In this document: piece after piece, positions 1-6,921 of the stretch
Layout of the letters: every line of letters starts with the position of its first letter
Position numbering within the stretch: position 1 is the first letter of the stretch
NCBI GenBank assembly: GCA_947628595.1
Contig: CANRAN010000061.1
Span: 1 to 7,948 of the forward strand
Direction of reading: 5' to 3'
DNA length: 7,948 nt
Source: an uncultured Clostridia bacterium
GTDB lineage: Bacteria; Bacillota; Clostridia; Oscillospirales; Acutalibacteraceae
The notes under the pieces: generated by a model
Database searches by the model: none
What the model saw: only the letters and a program-made list of their open reading frames with translations
Told to the model about the DNA's origin: nothing
Position numbers and translations under genes: made by a program

Positions 1-281
1 AACTGACAGCGGCGGCACGCCGAGAGCGATAACCAAGCCGTAATACAGAGAATTACGAAAGGAGAACGGATTAGAGGTAATCATTCCTCTATGATAAGGG
101 TGTCAGGTATCCTCTTTTTCCCGTAACCAGTCGGGATGTAAAATGTGCAAAGTCAGTTTTGCGGACAGCCTGAAATAACCGTGGGACACACGGGGTTAGC
201 TCGTCGATACTGTACAGACTACTGTACTTGAGCGAGAAGCCCCCGCCTCTAAGCGAAGCGTAGGCGGCGGGAGTATGTCAC
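1..281 (+). mobile_element. Right end of an IS200/IS605-type (TnpB-carrying) element, left part outside window
   Basis: The stretch ends in a GC-rich hairpin (CCCCCGCCT at 240-248 against AGGCGGCGGG at 262-271, one bulged base) preceded by GAGAAG and followed within ten bases by TCAC. This arrangement (GAGAAGCCCCC, hairpin, GGG..., TCAC) is the familiar right end of IS200/IS605 elements in Clostridia. The boundary is put at 281 and may be off by a few bases, because the usual GGGTAGTTCAC is GGGAGTATGTCAC here. No long reading frame covers bases 1-281. A 13-codon open stretch ending in TAA at 41-43 could be the very end of tnpB, but it is too short to recognise. Whether an intact tnpB or tnpA lies upstream cannot be seen. 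The family assignment rests on pattern recognition, not on a search. Confidence 0.62.
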
Positions 282-297
282 GAATTGATTCATAATT
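119..297 (+). ncRNA. Omega-RNA (reRNA)-like structured RNA at the IS605 right end, with putative guide
   Basis: Five consecutive local hairpins can be drawn by eye: TCCCG 119-123 with CGGGA 132-136; TGT-GCAAA 144-151 with TTTGC-gg-ACA 158-167; AA-CCGTG 177-183 with CACGG-gg-TT 189-197; CTCG 200-203 with CGAG 233-236 enclosing GTACAG 212-217 paired to CTGTAC 222-227; and the GC-rich hairpin 240-271. A weaker upstream hairpin is TAGAGG 72-77 with CCTCTA 86-91, so the 5' end may lie earlier. In known TnpB systems the omega-RNA overlaps or follows the 3' end of tnpB, its scaffold ends at the element boundary, and the flanking host DNA supplies the guide. By analogy the guide would start at about 282. 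Transcription and any TnpB partner are inferred, not seen. Confidence 0.55.
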
Positions 298-333
298 AAC
301 CGTACCTGAGTTATCTTGGGTGCGGTTTTATAT
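298..333 (+). terminator. Rho-independent terminator just past the transposon end
   Basis: AACCGTACC (298-306) pairs with GGTGCGGTT (319-327) over nine base pairs, including one T-G wobble. The loop is 12 nt and the stem is followed by TTTATATTT. It lies 16 bases after the inferred element boundary, so it would stop transcription coming from the element or from a gene upstream of the insertion. The region from here to about 439 is AT-rich and I see no gene in it. Confidence 0.7.
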
Positions 334-439
334 TTAATGTGAAATTTTGAGAGTGTGTACATATTTTAATATAATATATTATTAAATTTATATAAATAGA
401 TGAAAATATCAGTTATTACAAATTCCCTCATAATTCCAT

Positions 440-469
440 TTGACATAATACGGCAGTTGATGTTATACT
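440..469 (+). promoter_or_regulatory. Sigma-A promoter with extended -10 for the first sugar transferase
   Basis: The -35 box TTGACA (440-445) is perfect. After an 18-nt spacer comes TATACT (464-469), preceded by TG at 461-462, which makes an extended -10. The expected transcription start is near 476, leaving a leader of about 50 nt before the TTG start codon at 529. The AT-rich DNA upstream could act as an UP element. Confidence 0.75.
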
Positions 470-528
470 AATATTGCAATTAAAAATGTGATTACTACCT
501 GATGTATTCAATTTTGGGAGTGGTTGTC

Positions 529-1221
529 TTGGATACCCGTAGCTATGTTATTAAAAATAATTCTATGCTCTATGAGGCATACGGCAGTGATAGATTTGTT
601 TACAAGAGTAGACCGTTTTATTGTGCTGTTAAAAGGTTATTTGATGTAATTCTCTCATTTTTTGCAATAGTTGTATTGAGTCCGCTTTTTCTTATAGTTT
701 CTATACTGATTTCTGTATGGGACAGGAAAGGAAAACCGATTTTTGTTCAAAAACGCTGCGGCAGAAACGGCAGAATATTCAAGCTTTATAAATTCAGAAC
801 AATGTGTGTTGATGCCGAGGAGAAAAAGGATGAGCTTCGTAGAATGAATGAAATGGACGGTCCTGTATTCAAAATAAAAAATGATCCGCGTATAACAGGT
901 ATCGGCAGGTTTCTGAGGGCAACAAATATAGATGAGCTTCCGCAGCTTTTCAATATATTGAAAGGTGATATGTCGATTGTCGGACCCAGACCGGCATTGC
1001 CGGACGAGGTAAGACAATATGATGAGGGGGACAGACTCAGGCTTCTTGTAACACCTGGGCTTACCTGCTATTGGCAGGTCAGTCCTGACAGAAATGACAT
1101 ATCTTTCAAGGAATGGATGGAGCTTGACAGAAAATACATTTCTGAAAGAGGTATATGGCTTGACATAAAACTGATTTTAAAAACTGCATATTCAGTAATC
1201 CTCCGTCATGACGGAAGGTAG
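529..1221 (+). CDS. Polyprenyl-phosphate sugar-1-phosphate transferase (bacterial sugar transferase family), copy 1
   Basis: This 230-residue protein belongs to the small monotopic phosphoglycosyltransferases (PF02397; PglC/WcaJ-like). They move a sugar phosphate from a UDP-sugar to undecaprenyl phosphate on the inner membrane face and so start exopolysaccharide or glycan assembly. Visible are a basic KRLFD entry motif (35-39), a hydrophobic re-entrant helix with the Ser-Pro break (51-52), KFRTM (88-92), the catalytic Asp-Glu pair in NIDELPQ (D135, E136), GDMSIVGPRP (146-155) and RNDISF (188-193). The start is TTG, chosen because GGGAG at 516-520 sits 8 nt upstream; the in-frame ATG at 502 has no ribosome site. 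An N-terminal extension of about 25 residues precedes the core domain. The gene stands alone between its own promoter and terminator. The sugar substrate cannot be read from sequence. A close paralogue lies at 6922-7548. Confidence 0.9.
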   Translation: MDTRSYVIKNNSMLYEAYGSDRFVYKSRPFYCAVKRLFDVILSFFAIVVLSPLFLIVSILISVWDRKGKPIFVQKRCGRNGRIFKLYKFRTMCVDAEEKKDELRRMNEMDGPVFKIKNDPRITGIGRFLRATNIDELPQLFNILKGDMSIVGPRPALPDEVRQYDEGDRLRLLVTPGLTCYWQVSPDRNDISFKEWMELDRKYISERGIWLDIKLILKTAYSVILRHDGR

Positions 1222-1227
1222 GAATGT

Positions 1228-1259
1228 TCCCGAACCGATGAGGGTCGGGATTTTCTTTT
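1228..1259 (+). terminator. Rho-independent terminator of the first sugar transferase
   Basis: TCCCGA (1228-1233) pairs perfectly with TCGGGA (1245-1250), with further CC-GG pairing inside, and the stem is followed by TTTTCTTTT. It begins 7 nt after the stop codon and separates this gene from groESL. Confidence 0.85.
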
Positions 1260-1309
1260 GGTACGAGGAATAAAGGGAAAAAAGCTGTGCCGCTTTATTA
1301 ACTTTTTAT

Positions 1310-1318
1310 TGATATAAT
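1310..1318 (+). promoter_or_regulatory. Possible second, extended -10 promoter upstream of groESL
   Basis: TGATATAAT is a perfect extended -10 element, but no good -35 box lies 16-18 nt upstream. If used, a transcript would start near 1325 and run through the CIRCE operator, which could then act as a roadblock. The surrounding DNA is very AT-rich, so chance occurrence is likely. Confidence 0.25.
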
Positions 1319-1356
1319 AATAATTTATAAAATTTTATAAATATGCCAAATAATAC

Positions 1357-1385
1357 TTGATTTTTTTCCAAAAAGAGTTTACAAT
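1357..1385 (+). promoter_or_regulatory. Sigma-A promoter of groESL
   Basis: TTGATT (1357-1362) and TACAAT (1380-1385) are separated by exactly 17 nt. The predicted start near 1391 falls within the left arm of the CIRCE element, so HrcA bound there would block initiation. This is the usual geometry for a CIRCE-controlled vegetative promoter. Confidence 0.8.
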
Positions 1386-1389
1386 ATAA

Positions 1390-1416
1390 TTAGCACTCGG
1401 AGGTCGAGAGTGCTAA
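1390..1416 (+). promoter_or_regulatory. CIRCE operator (HrcA binding site)
   Basis: The sequence is a perfect CIRCE: TTAGCACTC (1390-1398), a 9-nt spacer, then GAGTGCTAA (1408-1416). The inverted repeat continues without mismatch to 16-bp arms (1383-1398 and 1408-1423), so the 5' end of the mRNA can also fold into a hairpin. HrcA binds CIRCE and represses groESL until heat shock titrates GroEL away from HrcA. The hrcA gene is not in this window. Confidence 0.97.
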
Positions 1417-1435
1417 TTATATTTTTAAATTATGA

Positions 1436-1744
<309 letters not shown>

Positions 1745-1770
1745 TTCAGAAAAAAGGGATTCGGAGGTAA

Positions 1771-3405
<1,635 letters not shown>

Positions 3406-3448
3406 TAACATAACTTATTACCATTCCTTCTTTCAAATATATTTCAGT

Positions 3449-3483
3449 AAATCCGCAGAACGTTATGCTCTGCGGGTTTATTT
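3449..3483 (+). terminator. Rho-independent terminator of groESL
   Basis: AAATCCGCAGA (3449-3459) pairs with TCTGCGGGTTT (3469-3479) over 11 bp with one T-G wobble. The loop is 9 nt and the stem runs into TTTATTT. It begins 44 nt after the groEL stop codon. Confidence 0.88.
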
Positions 3484-3599
3484 GCTTGTATGGTATATTT
3501 TGATAAATTCATTTGCCGGGGAATAAGTCTGAACAGAATATAAAACAATAATATGGGAATATATAAAATACGGTATTATTATGGTGGGGGAAAGGCAAA

Positions 3600-3833
3600 A
3601 TGTATTCATACCACAACACAATAAAAAAGCGGATAAAGAACGACGAATTGCTCGGATTTGAATATGTACGGAATTATAAGAATATTGGGGAATGTCTTTT
3701 GCTTCATTTCAATACACCGCCGTTTGAACGTCCGATAAGACCTTACAGATATAGTGAATATCAAATAATTCTTGATAATTGGAAAGAAAGCGGAAAGACA
3801 TATATCGTAAATATTGATGAAAAATCCCCGTAA
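3600..3833 (+). CDS. Small hypothetical protein, 77 aa
   Basis: I do not recognise this protein. It is hydrophilic and basic at the N-terminus (IKKRIKNDELLGFEYVRNYK), has a central GECLLLHFNTPPFERP segment, and ends in NWKESGKTYIVNIDEKSP. No signal peptide, membrane segment or cysteine-based metal site is visible. Translation is supported by a purine-rich stretch, GGGGGAAAGG at 3586-3595, immediately before the ATG, although its spacing is not textbook. No convincing promoter was found between the groESL terminator and the start. Its stop codon is embedded in the hairpin at 3823-3861. The reverse frame over the same bases has no ribosome site and looks like a shadow. Being a single gene with its own ribosome site and a hairpin at its end, it is probably real. 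Confidence 0.6.
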   Translation: MYSYHNTIKKRIKNDELLGFEYVRNYKNIGECLLLHFNTPPFERPIRPYRYSEYQIILDNWKESGKTYIVNIDEKSP

Positions 3834-3861
3834 GCAATTTATAATTTGCAATACGGGGATT
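3818..3861 (-). terminator. Terminator hairpin between convergent small genes
   Basis: AATCCCCGTA (3823-3832) pairs with TACGGGGATT (3852-3861), and GCAA/TTGC extends the stem inside. Read on the minus strand it ends in GGGGATTTTTC, a proper U-tract for the genes at 3867 and 4174. Read on the plus strand the tail is only TTATTAATT, so termination of the 3600 gene would be weaker. Confidence 0.78.
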
Positions 3862-3866
3862 ATTAA

Positions 3867-4052
3867 TTAAAATATTGAGTTATGCGTAAGGCTGTCAACA
3901 AGTGCCTGCATTTCCGATTTGGATTTTACGGAATGTGTTCTTTCGACAACAGCCATTTTTTCTGTTTCGGAAAGTGATTCAAATTTTTTCATAGCCGGCT
4001 CATTCTGAGCAAGAGCCATTCCGAAGCCGAGCGGTAAATCCCTTGTATCCAT
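3867..4052 (-). CDS. Conserved small clostridial protein of unknown function, 61 aa
   Basis: The product starts MDTRDLPLGFGMALAQNEPA and continues with a Ser/Glu-rich helix (SLSETEKMAVVERTHSVKSK) and a C-terminal EMQALVDSL helix. From memory, very similar short proteins with an LPLGFGMALAQN start occur widely in Ruminococcaceae and Lachnospiraceae; their function is unknown. There is no membrane segment or metal motif. The start was taken as the internal ATG at 4050-4052 because GAGGTG (4059-4064) lies just upstream; the longer in-frame start at 4100 would add 16 poorly matching residues and has no ribosome site. It lies 121 nt downstream of the thioredoxin-reductase-like gene on the same strand with no clear terminator between them, so the two may be co-transcribed. 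Confidence 0.8.
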   Translation of the reverse strand: MDTRDLPLGFGMALAQNEPAMKKFESLSETEKMAVVERTHSVKSKSEMQALVDSLTHNSIF

Positions 4053-4173
4053 AAAAAACACCTCACAGTAAGTATTTCCGAAAATGGAATAGAAATACAT
4101 AGTAATAAAATAAACTACCTTACACTATGAAAATTATGTGTCGATTTACTAATACTAAAATACATTCCATATA

Positions 4174-5052
4174 TTATTTATTATTATCATTATCGGATTT
4201 CAGATATTTAATTATTCCCATAGCGGCATATGCGCCGTCTGAAACTGCCTTGGATATCTGCAAAAGACCACCGGTACAATCACCTGCCGCATAAAGACCG
4301 GGAATTGAAGAAGCCATGCTCCTGTCCGTTTTTATATGATTTCCCTCAATGACGGCACCTAACTTTTTGGCAAGCTCTGTACTGCCGGCTGCACCGATTG
4401 CTATGAATGCACCGTCAGCCTTAATGACTGAACCGTCCTCAAATCTGACGGATTTAAGCCGCTCACTTCCTGAAAGCTCGCATATTTTCTTTTGATTTAA
4501 TCTGATATTACCTGTAAGTTTAGTTTTCAGAGTATTACCGTTTGTAAGAATCGTAACTTCCGAGGATGTCTGTTCAAGGACTTCAGCCTCATGAAGTGCA
4601 TAATCCCCGTCACCTATGACAACAACCTGCTTTCCTCTGTAAAAAAATGCATCACATACCGCACAATAGCTTACACCCCTGCCTTCAAATTCATTGATTC
4701 CCTTTATATTCATAGTTTTTCTTTGAGATCCTGTCGCAAGCAGAACACAATCATATACATTACAGCCCACGTGGGGGGATACCTCATATTTCATATCCGC
4801 TGTTAGCCTTAAATCAACAATTTCGGCATACTCAAATTTAACACCGAGTCTTTCGGCACCTTTCTTTCCGTTTTCAAGAAGCTCTTTTCCCGAAATAGGC
4901 TCGGAAAAACCGAAATAATTTTCTATTTTATCCGCCCTTTCAAGTTGACTGTGTCCCGTTGATACAACAGTGACATCAATTTTTGTTCGGGCGAGGTATA
5001 GAGCCGCCGATATTCCGGCAGGACCGGAGCCTACAATGAGTACTTTCTTCAT
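4174..5052 (-). CDS. Thioredoxin-reductase-like FAD-dependent disulfide oxidoreductase
   Basis: The 292-residue cytoplasmic flavoprotein has the low-molecular-weight thioredoxin reductase layout: an N-terminal FAD dinucleotide site (GSGPAG, 8-13), ATGSQR (106-111), the redox-active CAVC pair (Cys130, Cys133) in the second domain, a second nucleotide-type loop GDGDYA (147-152), and the C-terminal FAD-binding AAGDCTGG (255-262). It is shorter than classic TrxB (about 305-320 aa). The HRRxxxR motif that binds the NADPH 2'-phosphate is absent; the matching place reads ILTNGNTLKTK. Family knowledge says such proteins can be NADH-linked or, in clostridia, ferredoxin-dependent (FFTR type). It probably reduces thioredoxin or another disulfide partner. 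AAGGAAGGT (5061-5069) lies 8 nt before the ATG. The tail is hydrophilic (KSDNDNNK). Calling it plain NADPH thioredoxin reductase would overstate the evidence. Confidence 0.88.
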   Translation of the reverse strand: MKKVLIVGSGPAGISAALYLARTKIDVTVVSTGHSQLERADKIENYFGFSEPISGKELLENGKKGAERLGVKFEYAEIVDLRLTADMKYEVSPHVGCNVYDCVLLATGSQRKTMNIKGINEFEGRGVSYCAVCDAFFYRGKQVVVIGDGDYALHEAEVLEQTSSEVTILTNGNTLKTKLTGNIRLNQKKICELSGSERLKSVRFEDGSVIKADGAFIAIGAAGSTELAKKLGAVIEGNHIKTDRSMASSIPGLYAAGDCTGGLLQISKAVSDGAYAAMGIIKYLKSDNDNNK

Positions 5053-5097
5053 ATTGTCGCACCTTCCTTACAGTATGTAATAGTTTAACCGATTTTT

Positions 5098-5126
5098 ATT
5101 ATATCATACAATTCTGTTCCTTGAAA
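5098..5126 (-). promoter_or_regulatory. Promoter of the thioredoxin-reductase-like gene
   Basis: On the minus strand a perfect extended -10, TGATATAAT (5098-5106), lies 17 nt from a weak -35, TTTCAA (5121-5126). Transcription would begin near 5091, about 40 nt before the ATG. An alternative is TTGACA (5149-5154) with a poor -10, TACTCT (5126-5131). Confidence 0.5.
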
Positions 5127-5141
5127 GAGTATATTTATATT

Positions 5142-5161
5142 ATACGGTTGTCAAACTGTAT
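5142..5161. promoter_or_regulatory. 20-bp imperfect palindrome, possible operator
   Basis: ATACGGTT and AACTGTAT form two 8-bp half-sites around a 4-bp centre, with a single mismatch. The palindrome lies about 60 bp upstream of the favoured minus-strand start and overlaps the alternative TTGACA box. It does not match the Rex, Fur/PerR or CIRCE consensus. A regulator site is inferred only from symmetry and position. No gene is present in the 5053-5399 gap. Confidence 0.3.
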
Positions 5162-5217
5162 GAGAAATACGGTAATTCTGAAAAAGTAAATATACAGAAA
5201 AAATATATTATGCATTT

Positions 5218-5260
5218 TGTATAGTTAATTTATTGGATGATTGAAAAATATGTATAGTTA
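5218..5260 (+). repeat. Pair of 10-bp direct repeats (TGTATAGTTA)
   Basis: TGTATAGTTA occurs at 5218-5227 and again at 5251-5260, start-to-start distance 33 bp (about three helical turns); each is followed by a T/A-rich TTTA. They lie about 45-85 bp upstream of the -35 box of the polysaccharide operon. They could be tandem sites for an activator, but the DNA is AT-rich and chance is possible. Confidence 0.3.
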
Positions 5261-5302
5261 TTTTAAATGGAAGAGTGTCAGAATTTTTAACGCATAATTA
5301 TG

Positions 5303-5331
5303 TTGACAAAAAATAAAAACAAGTATATAAT
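5303..5331 (+). promoter_or_regulatory. Consensus sigma-A promoter of the polysaccharide operon
   Basis: TTGACA (5303-5308) and TATAAT (5326-5331) are both perfect and separated by the optimal 17 nt. The expected start is near 5338, giving a leader of about 62 nt before the ATG at 5400. This also argues against the upstream in-frame ATG at 5340 as the true start. A small hairpin (ATTGT/ACAAT) can form in the leader. Confidence 0.88.
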
Positions 5332-5399
5332 TGTAAAGTATGGACAGGGATTGTACGTTCACAATATCTTTGAAATTGAATTGCTCAAGGAGAATTTTT

Positions 5400-6122
5400 A
5401 TGGAAGAAAGAGTAGAGAATGGTAATACAAAGGAAATTGATTTGAAGGTAATTTTTGACATAATTCGCAGAAAGCTTATAGTTATCATTTTGGTAACGCT
5501 GGCTTTTGCCGTTGTTTTTTTTGTGTATTCTAAGTTATTTATAGCAAAGCAATATGAGTCAAGTGCGGTACTCATTGTGAATAATATATCGGACAGCAAA
5601 ACAACTGTAAATAGTGCCGAACTTACCGCTGCGGCAAATCTTGCGGATGTATATTCGATAATTATAAAATCCGATACAGTTCTTAATGAGGTAATTAATA
5701 ACCTAAAACTTTCGACAACACCCGAGACACTCAAAAACATGATAAACGTATCTACCGTAGATTCTACACAGGTTATCAATATATCCATGAGATCTACACG
5801 CCCCGAATATTCAAAGCAGGTTGTTGAGGAGATAATAAAGGTAGCTCCGCCGATTATAAAGGATAAGGTTGAAGCCGGCTCCGTGAAAATTATAAGTGAG
5901 GCAAGAATTTCAAACAACGGTGCACCTGTAAGCCCTAATTCAACAAGAAATGCACTTATAGGGGCACTCATAGGCTTTGTCTTGATCGTTGCTTTCGTGT
6001 TGTTAAAAGAATTGTCAAACAACACCTTTAAGACAGAAGAGGATATTACAAATACTCTCAACATACCTCTTCTCGGGATTATCCCCGAAGTTGATACAAA
6101 GGAATTTAATAAGATGACTTGA
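5400..6122 (+). CDS. Wzz/CpsC-type polysaccharide chain-length regulator (co-polymerase)
   Basis: This 240-residue membrane protein has the polysaccharide co-polymerase layout: a short cytoplasmic N-terminus (DLKVIFDIIRRK), a first membrane helix at about 26-48, an extracellular domain with the QYESSAVLIV strand (51-60), the Pro-containing APVSPNSTRN stretch (175-184), a second helix at about 185-204 and a cytoplasmic tail (TEEDITNTLNIPLLGIIPE, 212-230). In Gram-positives such proteins (CpsC/CapA) set polymer length and their tail activates a BY-kinase partner. AAGGAG at 5387-5392, 7 nt before the ATG at 5400, fixes the start. It is first in an operon with the phosphatase 32 nt downstream. 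No kinase domain is fused, and none follows. Confidence 0.88.
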   Translation: MEERVENGNTKEIDLKVIFDIIRRKLIVIILVTLAFAVVFFVYSKLFIAKQYESSAVLIVNNISDSKTTVNSAELTAAANLADVYSIIIKSDTVLNEVINNLKLSTTPETLKNMINVSTVDSTQVINISMRSTRPEYSKQVVEEIIKVAPPIIKDKVEAGSVKIISEARISNNGAPVSPNSTRNALIGALIGFVLIVAFVLLKELSNNTFKTEEDITNTLNIPLLGIIPEVDTKEFNKMT

Positions 6123-6154
6123 TATTATTTTCATGGACAGAGGGAAAGAACAGA

Positions 6155-6901
6155 ATGATTGATTTACATTGTCATATACTACCGGGGATTGATGACGGAG
6201 CCAAAAATCCCGATATTTCGCTTGAGCTTCTTGAGGAAGAAAAGAAGCAGGGAGTGCAGGCTATCATATTTACACCGCATTTCCATATAAACAGGATAAG
6301 CCTTGAGGATTTTCTCCGTGCAAGGAAACATAGCTATGATAAGCTGATGAATGTTCCCGAAATTGCGGATCTCGGTATAAAATTTAAGCTTGGAGCAGAG
6401 ATATATTTTTCGACAAGGCTCAATGAAATAGAGCTTGATGACTTATGCTTTACAGATACGAATTACCTTCTTATAGAGTTTCCGACGGATGAGCGTCCAT
6501 ATGGACTCACACACACGCTTATTGACATAATTAACAGAGGATATCAGCCTATACTTGCCCATGTTGAGCGTTATCCGTATTTCACCTCGGATCCCACAAG
6601 GCTTTATGATTTGATTGAAAAGGGCTGCATAGCACAGATAAACAGCGGTGCGGTGTTGGATAATGATAAAATTGCGATTAAGTATATAAAATGGGGTATG
6701 GCTCAGCTGTTATGCACAGATTGCCATAATATGAAAAGGCGTTCACCGAACCTGCGTGACGGATACAAGATGATAAGTAAAAAATTCGGTGATGAATATG
6801 CGGATTGGTTTGATAAGAATGCAAGAGACGTTTTTAACGGAAGATATGTGGATATGACTATGGCGAAGCGTCCGAAAAAAATTATGGGAATGTGGTTCTG
6901 A
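6155..6901 (+). CDS. CpsB/CapC-type PHP-family protein-tyrosine phosphatase
   Basis: The 248-residue product is a metal-dependent PHP-domain phosphatase, the family that removes phosphate from tyrosines of capsule BY-kinases (CpsB, CapC, YwqE). The metal-ligand motifs are all visible: DLHCH (His5, His7) with GIDDGA (11-16), TPHFH (His42), GAEIYFS (Glu82), LAHVERY (His136) and CTDCHN (Asp189, His191). IEFPTDERPYG (107-117) is also characteristic. The start at 6155 gives the typical N-terminus MIDLHCHILPG; AGAGGGA lies about 9 nt upstream, and the longer frame from 6119 adds residues without support. The usual ASDAH is CTDCH here, a small departure that keeps the ligands. Its gene sits between the chain-length regulator and a sugar transferase, supporting a role in glycan synthesis. 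The natural kinase substrate is not in the window. Confidence 0.92.
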   Translation: MIDLHCHILPGIDDGAKNPDISLELLEEEKKQGVQAIIFTPHFHINRISLEDFLRARKHSYDKLMNVPEIADLGIKFKLGAEIYFSTRLNEIELDDLCFTDTNYLLIEFPTDERPYGLTHTLIDIINRGYQPILAHVERYPYFTSDPTRLYDLIEKGCIAQINSGAVLDNDKIAIKYIKWGMAQLLCTDCHNMKRRSPNLRDGYKMISKKFGDEYADWFDKNARDVFNGRYVDMTMAKRPKKIMGMWF

Positions 6902-6921
6902 AAATCCGGGGAGGATTAACT

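Noticed and set aside
2..43. Short open stretch ending in TAA that might be the last codons of tnpB
   Set aside because: Only 13 codons with no recognisable TnpB motif; mentioned with the mobile element but not called as a gene.
364..387. AT-only inverted repeat (TTTAATA ... TATTAAA)
   Set aside because: Pure A/T palindromes are expected by chance in such DNA; no supporting context.
1281..1296. AAAGC/GCTTT hairpin as a second terminator after the first transferase
   Set aside because: Five-bp stem with an interrupted tail; the strong terminator at 1228 already explains the end.
1399..1403. GGAGG within the CIRCE spacer as a ribosome site
   Set aside because: No start codon follows at a suitable distance; the real groES site is AAGGAGG at 1445-1451.
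3606..3851. 81-codon minus-strand frame opposite the 77-aa orphan
   Set aside because: No Shine-Dalgarno site; the plus-strand frame has a purine-rich site right before its ATG, so this is taken as the shadow, though neither protein is recognised.
5258..6064. 268-codon minus-strand open frame opposite the Wzz-like gene
   Set aside because: Would run across the consensus promoter and through a protein with clear family features; no ribosome site on that strand.
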